A stretch of DNA of 64,000 bases from Ischnura elegans (lineage: Eukaryota; Arthropoda; Insecta; Odonata; Coenagrionidae): contig NC_060257.1 of assembly GCF_921293095.1 (NCBI RefSeq), positions 94,679,818 through 94,743,817 on the forward strand, written 5' to 3'. This document shows, piece by piece, positions 31,860-44,649 of the stretch. The position numbers and the translations under genes are program-made. The notes below the pieces were generated by a model, which made no database searches, was not told the origin of the DNA, and saw only the letters and a list, made by a program, of their open reading frames with translations. Position 1 is the first letter of the stretch, and each line of letters starts with the position of its first letter.

Positions 31860-34400
31860 TATAACTTACAAATTGGCCGAAATGTTTCATGTCGTGGGTT
31901 CCCTTTCGGTACCCCTAACACAGGTGTTGAGGGAAGGTAGGATAGCAGCTAGATACAACAAAATCGCTTAGTTTTGATTACAGCTATTGCCAATTGGTCA
32001 GGAAAGACAGTGAAAGAAGCACACATAACTAAACATAATAGGATTCAAAGAAACATGAAAAATTATTTCCCATTTATCGATCCTGAAAAATCCAAAATGA
32101 GACGCTTTCTCACCTGAAGAATTAGATATTAGATTTGGCCAATGTCGAAATGATTTTTTTGCAATGAAGCTCAGCAGAGAGCCGAATATCCGACGATCCA
32201 TCCGCTGATAAGGAGAATGCCCCTCCTCCTATCCTTTCTGTTCTTCCTTTCCTTCCCCCTACTGCTAGAGCTTCGTGCTTTCAAATAACCATACGTTTCT
32301 ATGGATGTCTTTAAACGAATCGAATCCGTGGGCCGTGCCGTGAAGGAGTTCAATAGAGACTTCAAGAGGTCCCTTGTTGAGGGCTATGAAGTGGAATGCT
32401 GTAATCACGTATTAGAAGTTGTCATGGTTGAAGCACTGGAGTATTTGGTTCTTGTAATGGGCTTTTTCATACAAACAAGCGTTAGTAATGGCATGTAACA
32501 CGAGGTACATGCTTTTCAGAAGAAAACTGGCGCTTCTTTTTCCATTTTCGTGTGTAATGTTTGACAATTTTATCAACCATCTATTACAATAGATATCATT
32601 ATTAAAATCATCAAACAATATAATAGGCATCTCCTCACATAAGCCATCCATCCTCAATAATCTATTCTTCTTAAGGGAATTCGACGTCGGTGTGGTCGTG
32701 AGTGGAATTCCCCTTGCATTGGCATTTTGACTGCTATGTGGAGTCACTGGACTCTCACCGGCTAGCGAAGATCGATAGGGAAGTGGCGAGTCGGGTCGCG
32801 CGAGGGTCTCTGTGCCTCGGCCCTGGTTGGAAAAATCGAATTTTGGCCATTTGGGCAAAGTGACTCGAGAAATCCTTTAACCGAACAAAGCACGCAGGCC
32901 TTAGGAACGTCGAGGATTCGCCCCGCATCGTTTTCGGAAGAGTAGGGTCTAGGTATTGAATGAGAAAGAGACAGATGTTTTAAGGACCCACCCGGTTTTG
33001 ATGGGCCCCCAGGTGAAAGATGTCGGGGCGATCGTGGGGGGATCACGTGGAAAAAAGTTTGTGCGAGTTTGGGAGAAATTACATGTCTCAAGCAGACTAA
33101 GGTAGTCGCCTGGGAATATTCATACAATTATCAGTTGTCGCGATTCGAATTATTTCCCCAACCTTAACTTTCCTGGCTTATTGTATAGCTGAAAATTCAT
33201 TGATAGTTATTGCAAGTTTGTTCAACCTTCTTTCCGTCTGCATCTCCTCCTCTGACACCTCCATTCTTACGCGAACAATTTTTAAGTAGGCATTAAGTAA
33301 TACATTGACGTTTTCATGCCTTCATACGTTTCTCTATGACCCATTCTAATTTTTTACTTAAATAAACTGGCTAACTTTTGCCCATTCTCATGACGTGCTC
33401 CCACTTCTTCCTCAAATTAGGGGTATTGTGGAATCTATGTAAAGAGATAGCTTTTGTCTCAAACTGGTTGGTGCATTTATAAACGCTGCACATTTTGTTG
33501 CTCATGAACTTCTCCTTCTATGTTTTTCATCATGATGCCATTGATATTTGGCTAAACAGTATAGTGCTGGCTGGCTATCGTTTCACACGAACAAACGTAC
33601 TAATGCAACCGATCACTTCTATTTGGTCGTGACACCTAATTTAGTGCTGCCACCTGGATTCCCTTCCAGATACGAATACCCGGCGAATGAGATGCGAATA
33701 TTTGCAACAGTAGATTCAATCTACTGTTGCAAATATTTCATGGGGAAATTCTTCTTTAGTGCGTAAACATTATTGAGAGGGGATATTTTTCCGAGCTCTT
33801 AATCTATTGTTGTCCATGTCCATGAAAAAGAGCCTTGAATGACCATGAATGAGTATTTTTTTTACTAAAAGGAACGTCAGACTCAAGATTTTTTTTCATC
33901 AGGATCTTTGCTCATACATTAATGATTACTTTAAACTGTATTCGCATGGCCTTTCCCTGTGGATGCTGACAATGAAAAATGGTACAAGCGAGATTTTTTT
34001 GTAAACTTTATTTTTTTGCTGCTGAATTCTTCATGCAGTGAATATTTAATGATAATCGTGGGATCATTATGGATCACTTATCTTTAGAAAAAAAATCATG
34101 CCTTTACATCCGACAAGAATGAGTTATGGATGAAAATAAAAGTCACCATGTGTTGCACGTTGCGGCACTTTAGAGGTCACGCCCAAATTTCAATTGCTCA
34201 TATTTCATCAACAATTGCAAATTGGGGGCTAAAATTGTACACAATTTCTAATTATACCAGGATGTATGATCATGGCAAGTTCCACGAAAATCCGAGTCGG
34301 TGGGTGTCATGGCCTGGTTGATTTGAAATGGAATGACCCGTTTATCAGAATGCTATGATTTTAGGATATAATCCAGCGGGATCACAAAACAAAAAGGTGT
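31860..34400. other. Intronic stretch with no recognised gene
   Basis: Several short minus-strand open frames lie at 32412-33127, but none matches a family I know. GC-richer sequence at 32680-33110 differs from the AT-rich surroundings and may be an unrecognised repeat. Only a small hairpin at 33698-33736 stands out. Confidence 0.5.
33698..33736. repeat. Perfect 39-nt palindrome
   Basis: Two 19-nt arms (atatttgcaacagtagatt and its reverse complement) flank a single C. It is perfect and isolated. No run of T follows, and it is probably a transposon relic. Confidence 0.75.
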
Positions 34401-34455
34401 TTACACAACAGGGAGACAGAGTACGTAATCAAGGTCTCTGCTACTACTGCGATAT

Positions 34456-37022
34456 GTGTTTAATTTTGCAAGACATTTAAAAAGAAATCATCCATTAGAA
34501 TTAGAAGTTCAAAAGGTTTTTTCAATGCCTGCTAAAAGTAGGGAACGGAGGCAATTTTTATGTTCTCTTCGTAAAAAAGGAAACTATTTACAAAATTCTA
34601 CAGAATGTGTTAGGCCAATGAAAAAGTCTAGTCAAGTTAGGGATTCGGACTATTACTTACCCTGTACAGATTGCTTGGGTTTTTATGCACGTAGACAACT
34701 TTGGAGACATAGAAAACATTGTGTGGAGAATCCAAGTAATGGCAGCATTAGATCAACTACTCAAATTAATACTCAAAATTATTTGATGAAAAACTTGAGA
34801 GTAGACCCTAAATTACATGAGGAAGTTTTTCCACATATGAGACCCGACAAAGTATCACTAGTGGCCAATAAAGATGCTCTGATTTGTGCCTTTGGGGCTC
34901 AATATTTGAAAATACATAGAGAAAAACATTTTGTTAATGTTACCTCAAGTAAAATGCGTGAGCTCGCAAAGTTACTGATTGAGATCAGGAAAATTGAACC
35001 CATCGTGAAAAATTTAATTCAAGCACTTCAGCCACGATACTGTCGTGTCCTCCCGTGGACAGCTCGACTAGGGGCGGCTCAGAATTGGGATCTTGGACTG
35101 ACGCTGAGGGATTCCGAGCAGCGAAGGTGGTCCTCTAGGAGGGACGGTATCGGGTAGAAATGAAAGACCCCGGGTTTGCCACAAGAAGTGTATTTGGTTC
35201 CATTGACTCTTGTGCGAGAGTGATCTCCTCCTTCGACTTCCCCGGGTCGACCGTTGAACTTCCCTTCCACGGCCCTGTGGGCCCCCGCTACGCGGGTCCC
35301 GACTCTTGACGAAATGATGACTCACGAATGACGGATGACGAATTGACTAAACAATGACCTCGTGTCTATGATGCATGCTGTTTTTAAGGCATCCCCACAT
35401 CCGACCACCCCTCCCCCTCCGTGAGTTCGAGAACCTTCCAACGGTACGCCATTCCTTGCTGAAAAGTGCAGACGCATCTGCAAACAAAAATGCGGTTCCC
35501 ACTCTCAGCAGAATCAGCGCAGTGCGGACATCGAGGCTTTCCTTCTATGAGAGTGCACACGCACCGTCTATCCGAAAATGCATTCCTTGCCGTCAGCACA
35601 ATCCGCACCGCGTAGGCATAAAGGAAAGTTCAAGAGACCCACGCAGGAAAGGTGAATAGACGATGATGAGGACGCATAGGCCGACCAAAAGAATATGCAC
35701 GCATCAACAAAAAGAGTGTGAGGACTTAGTCGAAGGCAAAATGAAGTCGGGATGCAATAGTTGAGACAACAAAAATGTAGCTAGATATGATAGTAATAAG
35801 GATTGTTTTGAATCTCCTACCTATGCAATGAATATGGGAACTTCCCTGAAACAATGCTGTGATATTGCTATTATGTTTGCTTTAAAGAAAAAGGGCTGGT
35901 ATGCAAATGTTCAGTTAGCAGAGGCAGAAGCAGATTTAAAAACTATGATTCAACTTTTGACAGCAAATTGGAAGTATGACTTATCTAACCATGCAGCAGA
36001 TGATTTATGCATAAAAAGATGGAACAAAGTTAAATTGATTCCACTTGCAAGTGACCTAAAGTTGTTAAAAAATCGTTTAACCATAAGAGCAAATAATGCT
36101 GCATCAAATCTCATGTTAGACAAAACAGATGAAACTGCTTTCTGTGAATTACTGGAAACAATATATTGTAGAGTTCTGTTGCTAAATAGGAAGCGTGCAG
36201 GCGAACTTCAGAGAATATTACCTCATGTGTATGAATTGTCAGAAAGTGTTTGCCAAAACTATGAGGAATTCGATTCGGCAATATCACTGACAGAGAAGGT
36301 TTTGATGAAACGGTTCAAGCGTATCATAATTAGAGGTAAAAGGAATAGGGGAGTGCCCGTATTGTTTAGTTTGGATGCTCAAGAACACATTAAACTTTTG
36401 CTCAGCATAAGGTCAAATTTTGTTGGCGATGAAAACCCGTTTTTATTTGGAAAGCCCCACCTTAAAACACCTCTATGTGGTTACAAAACACTTGAGAAGT
36501 ATGCAAAAGCATGTAGAGCAGCAAATCCAAAGGCTATTACATCTACCAGACTTAGGAAACATCTATGTAGCAACTATTTCACAGATTTTCAATATGACTG
36601 ATAATGATATTGAACAACTTGCAACTTTCATGGGCCACACAGCGGGCATACATAAACAGTCCTACAGACTGCCGGATGATGTCTATCAAGCAGCAAAAAT
36701 TTCCAAGATTTTACTTTTAATGGAAAAAGGGGAGGCTGCAGACTTCAAGGGAAAGAATTTGGATGAAATAGATATTAATTTAGAGGAGAAATTGCCTCTA
36801 CAGGGCAACAGTAATGAAAATGCTGATGATGATTTTTCAGCTGATTTTGATGAGACAGAGGAGAGTTTCAATCATGGTGAAAGCACAGTGGGTGCACTTA
36901 ATATACTTGAGCCAAAACCACTTTCCTCTTCATTAACTTTTGTGGGAGGAAAGAGGAAAAGAATTCTTGTTCCGTGGACACAAGAGCAAAAAGATATGGA
37001 TGCCAAAAAATGCGGAATGTGA
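34456..37022 (+). pseudogene. Tyrosine-recombinase-like gene (Crypton-like or domesticated), interrupted
   Basis: The first part, 34456-35035, has FARHLKRNHPLE, LRKKGNYLQNS, and a Cys/His cluster YLPCTDCLGFYARRQLWRH (zinc-finger-like). Coding resumes at about 35770 with NVARYDSNKDCFESP, after a ~735-bp insert. The C-terminal part has RLRKHL, then FMGHTAGIHKQSYRLPDDV. This fits the R..HxxR...GH...Y order of tyrosine recombinase catalytic domains, with Tyr in SYRLP as nucleophile candidate. A frame shift occurs near 36575, and another upstream of 34456 cuts the first zinc finger. I infer the recombinase relation from motif order. It is now a pseudogene. Confidence 0.55.
35036..35770. mobile_element. 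~735-bp insertion splitting the recombinase-like gene (possible solo LTR)
   Basis: The insert begins near tgtcgtgtcctcccg and ends near gagacaaca, the TG...CA polarity of an LTR, and carries no clear coding sequence. The recombinase reading resumes in frame after it. I did not find a clean target duplication, so solo LTR is only one possibility. Internal composition is GC-rich relative to flanks. Confidence 0.45.
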
Positions 37023-37242
37023 AAGGAAACATACTAAGGATGTCAAAATACTCCAAATGTGAAAGGAGTCCTAAATGTGTATCGAGTGTAAAGAAAATTA
37101 ATGAAAATTAATATTGATATTATGAACATTTTCGAAAAACAATTACGCTCACAGTATTAAGAGCCATATAAGCATATGCAAAGACCACTGGACCTAAAAA
37201 TCATGGACCACTATGCTGGATGCCAAAAAACCGCTCTTTGAA

Positions 37243-37713
37243 TTAAAGGATGTGAAATAGATAGCGGGATGTATATATAAATATATATATATCCTTTTGG
37301 CAAAACATCTCTCTTAATTTATTGCTTCTATTGGACCTGGAAATATAGTGTGGCTCTAATATTATGTTTTCCGTTTTGCTCTTAAAGATATCCATTCTCA
37401 ATTTTTCAAGCAATCTAAGCCTAGCGCGCAGCCTCCGAGTCTCCAGCGGTTCCCAGCCTAATTCGCTTAACATCTGGGTTATGCTGTCTGTACGACCATA
37501 ACAGTTTTTGGCGAACAGCGCAGCCTTCCTTTGTATTTTATTCAGTTCACGGATTAAGTCTTTCTGCACCGGACCAGAATGCAATGCATATCTGAATGCA
37601 AAGTACCAGTTGGGTAGTGACACAGGGTGCATTCCTAAATCTGCCCTGTTCTCTTTCTCCTGGGTGGAGAAGATCTGCCACCTAGCCAATGTTAACCAGA
37701 CTGGTACCACCAT
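37243..37713 (-). pseudogene. Non-LTR retrotransposon RT C-terminal fragment
   Basis: The translation has the thumb/C-terminal signature of Jockey/CR1-type RTs: RELNKIQRKAALFAKNCYGR and MLSELGWEPLETRRLRARL. The catalytic domain is missing, so this is a 3' fragment of a dead copy. A TATATA tract lies at its downstream end near 37270. Confidence 0.7.
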
Positions 37714-37719
37714 GCAGAG

Positions 37720-38880
37720 AATAGGGTGGTTTCGTATTATTTTTTTATTGCCTAAATCGAAAGATTGTTACTCCTGGAGTATGTATTTCATGCCTGTAGA
37801 TTTTTAATGACGATATCTATTTTTCACGATTACATGAAAAGTGAAAATTTTCAAGTGTGTGAAAACGCGACGGCTAAGTATGAATGCTGGGAAAACCCTG
37901 TGTGACTTCATTCTGGTTCCCGCTGCCGCCGTGTGAGGTGACCTTGGGGCGAGGCTTTGAGCGCTGATACGATGCAGGCTGCTAGCAGGTAGCGCTTGGC
38001 TTAAATAAGGATTATTAATACCCTATCAAACGAAGGAAACTTTCCGACCATAGGCAGTTTTAATATGTAGTTGATTATTAAGACATGTTTCCCTGAGCTC
38101 TGTGCCTCATGCATGCATTGGTAATCTCAGACGATGTAAAACTCCTATCTACTTGTATAGAAAGTAGGTCCATGTGACATCACGTGGAGTGGCATCGCAT
38201 GGGCACCAATCTGGACTTTTTCAAATGTGGTTAAAATTGTCCATTGCCATTCGTCTAAACTGAGATTTCTTAAACCAAATAATTTGTATATTATGAATAC
38301 ACTAATGGTGGGTAACGAATTGCAAGCAATGCCTTTTGTTTTCTTTGACGAAGGATACTACCCTATTAAAATATATGCTTCTCACGAATTGTGAACCCTG
38401 TATGTGGTGCTCGTACAGTTTCATTCAATGATAGTAATTTACTGCTATATATTACTCACTTGGTATCCTAGCTGCCCAGAGTATATGAGATGAGGAGGCA
38501 GCTCCTACAACTTAGGCTAACCTGGCAGCGTTTATTACTCTCCCACTGGAGTGATACATCACCTTGAAGACAGTGGCTGATTTTTATGGGTAGTGTGTTT
38601 TTAGTTGTTATTCCCATGTTCTGCCACTTTGAAAAATCAGAAAAAATTCAGTGTTAGGAGATGCATTGGCACACACATGGTGATCTGAAAAATTTTGATA
38701 CCTATAAAATTTAAGGAATGGTGATTACTCAAAAGCTTTCAAAAAATTTAATAATGAACATAGAATCATAATCATAACATAAAGTTATCCTGTTAAGTCA
38801 TTTGGAATCACAGTGTGCTCAAATCTTTTATTTGCATGATAGTTCAGAAACGCAGGTGAATGTAGCAGGACTACAAATAA
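37720..38880. other. Intron sequence upstream of the long exon
   Basis: I see no gene or recognisable repeat here. The last 25 bp form the pyrimidine-rich acceptor of the exon at 38906. Confidence 0.5.
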
Positions 38881-38905
38881 AAAAAAACTTATTCTCATTG
38901 ACCAG

Positions 38906-40833
38906 GTGGATTTGCTGAGTATTCCATCCATGTCTGGTGTATCTCCTTCCAATGACTTCAGACTTGCTCCATCGAGTGTCTTGAAGGCTGACAGCTCCAT
39001 TGCCTGTCCTATGACCTCTGTGAGATCAATGGTACCATTCCCAAATGGTTCTACCCCACAGGCTCTAAGCTCAGGAGAAAGTCTATTGGTTTGGAATGTG
39101 AATGGTCCGAGGAAAACCAACAGAGGAAATGATATTATTGGATCTCCGAAAAGAAGAGGTGTACAGAAGTCTAAAAAGGGCAATACAACATCAAGCAACC
39201 CTCTAGCATGTGAAAAGGTGAACCCTAAAGTGGCCATACCACGGTTGAAGGCTCCATGCTCGCAACTTGTGGGTAAGGCTATTTTGAAACAGTCTGAAAA
39301 AGTCGTGAAACCTATGCCAAACATTCTACAGACTCTTCCGGCTAGCATTAACTCTCCGATTACAGTTCTGAACGGAACCCAATTGGTTTCAACCACCCCA
39401 GCAGTTGGTTTCCTGGATGAGGATAATATTAGATTGGTTCAGGCAGCAGCTTCAGCCAAGATTGGTGTTCCGATTACAGTTTTGCAACCACCTCTGACTG
39501 CACCAACCTTGTCTTTGGTTGGTTCCGTTATGCAGGGGATAGGGAATGGCCATTTGGTCCCAGCTCATCTACCGGTGGGTGCAGTATGGCCTGGTGGACT
39601 ATTCTTCTACCCTTCCTGTTCTCAGTTAGTCAGTCATGTGGTCCATGTGAATCAAATGCAGAACACTGTGTTGTCAGCTGTTTCACCTGTCAAAGTTAAA
39701 CAAACTGAAAGTGTTGGACATAAAAATTCTCGTCAAACCAAAGGTAATATTGATGTAAAACAAAATGTGATGTCTTGTGCCATATCTCCTCGCAAAGGTG
39801 GACCTTCTGGAAATGTTAAACAGAGCATTTTCATGCCGTCTAACATAACATCACCCCAGTCTTCAAATTTGAGTGGATTATCCTCAGCACTTAAATCAAT
39901 TCTCAAACCAGACAGTGGAGACATCAAATTGACAGGTCTGAAAGAAAGTGGTGACGTGAAGGAAACTCCAAAGAATACTGTGAGCTTTGACATTTCCCTT
40001 CCTGAAAGTGCACTTAATAAAACTGCGGAACAGAAAGATTTGGGACAAGGGGGTATGGTATCACTTATGCCTTCAAACTTGAGAGTAGACTCAGCCCAAG
40101 TTGGAGAATCTACAAATGTACAACTGAAGGATTTGTTACTAGATGGTAAGGATTCCCATTTGTCTTTAAATTCGAGAGTAGATGCTGCCAAAGTAGGACA
40201 GTCTGGAAGTGCACTACAGAAAGATTTGCAACTAACCAATAATGTGTCTTCAATTTCCGAAGGGGATGCTGCCAAAATTGGAGAATCTACGAATGTACAG
40301 CAGAAAAGTTTACTGCTAGCAGATAAGGTATCCTTTGTGTCTTTAAATTCAAGAAAAGATGCTGCCGAAGTTGAAGAACTTAGAATTTTGTCGCAGAAAG
40401 ATTCTCTTAAAGCCAATGAGATACCCCCCTCATCTTCACCCATGAATGTGGACCCAGAAATCAAATCACTCGTGGAATACCTTGTGAGCACAAATGGTCC
40501 AGGCGTCAAGGTGACGGATCAAAAAGGACAGCAATTATCGTCTAGTGCCTCATTGTCATCATCACCAGTTAAGGTAGTGATTAATCCCCCCCTGACAATG
40601 GCGGAAGCCAAGACACTCATATCCATGGGAGGTGGTGCGACAAGTCCGTTGCCCAGTTTGGTAATATACAAGGTGCCAATGGGTGGGAAGGTGGTGGGGT
40701 GTGAGCAGGGGTCGAATGGGCGGCACCCGGTTGGTTACCTCATCGGAGGAAGTGCCTTGAAAGTTGAGTCGATGGTTTGCAGTGAGGAAGCGAGCATTAG
40801 GGTGAGGAAGAGGAAAAATACTGCTGTGGGAAG
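38906..40833 (+). CDS. Long exon of the zinc-finger host gene (exon C)
   Basis: A 643-codon open stretch begins right after the acceptor attctcattgaccag, with first codon GTG (Val) in phase 0, and ends at aag before gtgagc at 40834, in phase 2. It is Ser, Val, Pro and Lys rich, with no enzyme domain. Residues about 390-505 contain four imperfect copies of a ~32-residue repeat with cores such as RVDSAQVGESTNVQ, RVDAAKVGQSGSAL and GDAAKIGESTNVQ. The last codon is completed by the first base of the exon at 42246 (AG|G, Arg), giving a continuous frame into zinc fingers. Undamaged length and splice context argue for a real nuclear protein, perhaps a transcription regulator. I do not recognise the gene. 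Confidence 0.75.
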
Positions 40834-42245
40834 GTGAGCACGTCTACTCGAGAGTCCATTGTTTGAGCAAAAATCATTTGCGCAAACATTCTTGCTCTCA
40901 CCCATTTTATTTTTTCCTTTCGGTCATATTAAACTCAAATATGAAATTTTATCTCAAACACTGGTCGCTAACCTGTCCTGAACTGAATAGCAATTTAAAA
41001 TGGTTTTTTTTTTTAACCTTTAATCAGGGTAAACGTCAGAAATTAACAACATCTAGCATAGTTTAAATGAAATAAACTGACCTTGTTCATAGTAAAGATG
41101 ATGTGTGAGGCAGATACATTATTAATCAATTTTTCCATTTTGTGAAATTGTTGCTTTTCCTTGACTCTGACAATGTCACCATGGAATCTGATTTTGTACC
41201 TTGTTTTGGTGTCCTTCGGTGGGTTGCCTTTGTACTGCAGTTTCGGTCTATCGTGCGTTAATCTTGGCAGTTAGCTATTACAGTAAAACCTCTATGCAGT
41301 AAACCTCTTTACACCATAAACCTCCATACTTCATACCACACCTATGGTGCCATCAGATTTACCTCTTTGTAGTGAACCTCTTTATCTCATAAAACCTCCA
41401 TACTTCATACCAAGGATACACCCCCAAGACGGCCTAACTACCTCTGCGTATTGTACCGGGACAACTAGAGACCATTAATGCAGCCACAATTACGTACTTG
41501 GAATGGCATTTTCAGCGATAAATGTTTCACGCTTATTATTTTTTTATACACGTTTAATATGCTGTAATATTCACGTTAACCATTAGTTTAGGCCATTTTG
41601 TTCCATATGAGAGCATACCTAACAGTAAATAAGAAAAAAGTTATCCAACTGTCCTAATCATTTAAAGTGACTGTTGAATTAAGAGAGATCACATCGTTTT
41701 CTCTCGAATTATGGCAAAAATCATGCGATAGCGCTCTCCTTCTGTTATCATTAAATAATAAATATGTATATGTTCTCTAAAGCATGCATGTTTATTTAAA
41801 TTCATAAATATAATGGCATAAAAGAGAGTAGTGCCTTTCATTTCCAAAGGATATGAAAAAATGGTGCCTATCACTAAAACCTCTCTACAGTGAACCTCCA
41901 TATATCAAATTGCCTGAATTTTGGTCCCCTCCGTTACGATGTAAAGAGGTTTTACTGTAGTTTTTATTGATTTTATCTCATAAATTAAGGCCAAATGGAT
42001 GCTTGAGCAAACATGGGTCTTCCTATCTCTCAACATTTCATTTCATATCACATTGTGTATAGTTTGAACACTTTGTGGTCGTGACACCTTCCCTTGTCAG
42101 CTCAGTTGAGTTTTTTCGCATTCCCTACCCATATACATACCTTTGATGCTTACTTTGTGCCAGAAGATCAACCACCAATATGTATACATAAGTCAATGTT
42201 GTTTACTCGGAATGTTAGAAATGTATTGCACTGTTATCGCTGCAG
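40834..42245 (+). other. Intron between the long exon and the zinc-finger exon
   Basis: The interval runs from donor gtgagc to acceptor tgttatcgctgcag. It contains the pogo-like MITE at 41281-41957 and otherwise plain AT-rich sequence. Confidence 0.65.
41281..41957. mobile_element. pogo/Tigger-like MITE, 677 bp
   Basis: The left end is cagtaaaacctctatg and the right end is taaagaggttttactg, with TA at 41279-41280 and 41958-41959. Subterminal copies of aacctctttac and aacctccata recur inside both ends. No transposase is present. Confidence 0.8.
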
Positions 42246-42485
42246 GAAGTGGAAGGGCACTGAGGAGTCGTTGAGAGGCAAACGCCTTCGCTGTGGCGTT
42301 TGCAGCCTCGTCTTCTTCAACATGGATGCAATGGATGAGCATTTGTTGCAGCACGCCCGAATCTCGTGGCACTGGTGCACCCATTGCTGGGAGCGCTTCA
42401 AGCACAAGAATGAGCTCAAGTACCACATCCACGGACACATCGGAGCGCCACCTCCCAGGTCCTTGCTCACCATGCAATGTGAACT
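42246..42485 (+). CDS. C2H2 zinc-finger exon of the host gene (exon D)
   Basis: The exon lies between a good acceptor (tgttatcgctgcag) and a strong donor (gtgagtac at 42486). It encodes two classical C2H2 fingers: LRCGVCSLVFFNMDAMDEHLLQH and the finger with WCTHC...ERFKHKNELKYHIHGH. Its first base completes the Arg codon of the preceding exon. It leaves in phase 2, so at least one further exon must exist; I could not identify it in the window. C2H2 fingers usually bind DNA in the nucleus, so the product is probably a DNA-binding regulator. Confidence 0.75.
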
Positions 42486-43535
42486 GTGAGTACATAGTAC
42501 ATGTTGGATTTCTCTGTGTGTGTGTGTGGAGGCGGGCGGCAATATGCCAAGGGATACGTACCAATCAGTCTTTGCATATTGGAAGCCTAGGCACTCAAGA
42601 TATGCTGAAGTAACTTACGTGGGAGTGAAGAATGCTATGTATTTGTTTCCTTATTTTACATTATTCTGAGGGGTTATTCTATATTTATGAGTAGAAATAA
42701 CTTAATTCAGAGAACTATTAGATCTTCAAATCAACCGTTCAATGAGCCATTAATTTCTCTAGGTAACGACATTGACTCGATGGAAATGAACTGTTCCCTT
42801 GGAAGTGAGTCTTTAATCAGTCACTTATTGAACTTCCAAACAATGCCTGTATTTGGATAAATCTATGACATCATCCAAATTTGAGACCAGAGTCGAAAAT
42901 ATAAAAAACTCTGGGGTTTTAAGCATTGATATTTTGACTTTCTTTTCCCATAAATAAAACAAAAGTGAGTCCTCTTCAATTGTTCAACCCTATCTGCTAT
43001 GGCAGCTAGATTGCAAGTTAGCAAAATAAAAATTGCTACCAATTTTCCACGGATACTTCCACTTCACGACTGGTTTCAATACAATATGTTAGGTATTCAG
43101 GTGACATCTCCTCGAAAAATTTGTTTTAATACCCTCGATTAAGATTTCTATGAAATATATGTGTAACTTAGATTTTATCGGACTTTAATGGTTTTTCCCA
43201 TACTTTACGGCACATGTGGTGACGTCTTCTAGCCTAAATGAGTACAGCGTACATTCGGATTTTAAGGGTTGTGTATTCCTTTGTTGAGATTGTTGTTTCT
43301 CAAACACAAAATAGGTTGCCAAGGTTGATTAAACGAAGTGAGAAATATAGAATGGTTCATTTTGGTGTGCAAAGCTAAAGCTAAGTTAGTCTATTGTTTA
43401 TTTCCTTCATCCGCTTAAATTCCATGAAGATTTAACATCATTGATAATATTTTTAAAAATCTAAAGGAGGAGAAAGTGGGGTAAGTGACTGATGGGAAGG
43501 AGGGATGGTGAGAGAAGGTGTTTACGTTGGCTAAT
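42486..43535. other. Non-coding stretch after the zinc-finger exon
   Basis: This begins as intron sequence. I see no gene, repeat array or terminal structure here. Confidence 0.5.
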
Positions 43536-43539
43536 ATCT

Positions 43540-43956
43540 GAAGGATCTGAAAAATTGATTTTTTTCAAATCCTTGTGGCCCAATGAAAAAAAGTTGTGGG
43601 ACTGATCAAAAATAAGGCCTGAAAAATTTCAGACCTTTACAACCTTGACGCTTGCTCAGATGCAATTTAGGGGGGGGGAGGGTTAAAATTCGATAAATTT
43701 AATATTTTATGGTCATTTCTTATGGATTTTGCCATGTTAATGCACTGTTTTGGGCAAATATTTAGTGCATTTTGACGTATCTGCCAACGTTTAGCCACAA
43801 AATCCCAAATTTGATTGCACGTCCACAATAAAAATATTCCAACGCCCATGTATCGTTGCGGATACAAGAGCGGCAGGCTGCTCCCGTCCCCCCCCCCCCC
43901 CACTCGCTTCCTCCCCTCCCACGCCACAGCAAAATTCATTCTGCGTGTGCTGCTAG
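43540..43956 (+). repeat. Left arm of a ~420-bp imperfect inverted repeat pair
   Basis: The segment matches the reverse complement of 48571-48995 along its length. Shared blocks include aaggcctgaaaaattt, ggcaaatatttagtgcattttg, and the terminal gtgctgctaggagg. The Tigger element begins six bases beyond it. Confidence 0.75.
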
Positions 43957-44649
43957 GAGGTACAGTAAACTCTTGATTTTACGAAGCAGGATTTTACGAA
44001 GTTTTCGATTATACGAAGTGATATTGCGGTCCTGGTGAAAAGCCTATGCTAAATACATGGCGCTATTCGATTAAACGAAGTTTCGATTATACGAAATTTT
44101 TTGAATTTACGAACCTCGGCTCGGTCCCTAGGAGCAAATGGCATTCGTTTATACGAACTACGGCGAAAAATTTGTCAACAAAACTAGTTACGCCGGCGTA
44201 AGTAGCTAAAAAATCAGCGCTTCCAACTGTGGTCCATCAAAAGTGCGAAATCGTAAATGATAATGCAACTTTGGAGAGAAATGGGTCGCCAAAAATCTCA
44301 CTGTGGGAATTTAGGGGGAGTAGGAGTTCAGTTAAAATATCGTGGCTGACATTATGCCCCTATTTACGTGCCTGTTCGTAAACATAGCATCGACAATAAT
44401 TCGTAGTTTAACATGTCAGGAAGGTCGCGCGGAGTATTTCGTACACCCCTAATTAACCCTTTGCACTGCTGTGAACGTACTTCGAAGACTACTTGACTAC
44501 TTTTCGCCGAAGCACTTCGAAGGGTCCCTAATCCGGGACCCTTTCCTCGACGAGCTCACCCTCGCTGGCCCCTGAAACTGGGCTATTTTTTAATGCATTA
44601 CCTGACGCAACCCTGGGTTTCAAAGGGCAAAGGTGCCATGGGGGGAAAA

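Larger units (their letters stand above)
3493..38905 (+). other. Very large host intron packed with mobile elements
   Basis: The interval is bounded by the exon B donor and the acceptor attctcattgaccag at 38905. It spans 35.4 kb. Nearly all recognisable content is transposon-derived and is listed separately. Stretches 3493-4220, 9900-10390, 14760-15187 and 31090-31420 show nothing I can name. The region 4560-4640 looks like a short piece of a dispersed repeat (cataataccctataagccg). Confidence 0.5.

Noticed and set aside
32412-33127. Minus-strand frames of 121-148 residues
   Set aside because: They overlap in different frames, have no recognised domain and no splice context; kept only as an unassigned stretch.
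39733-40509. 258-residue minus-strand frame across the long host exon
   Set aside because: It is antisense to an exon with matching splice sites and phase; its composition is the complement of the plus reading.
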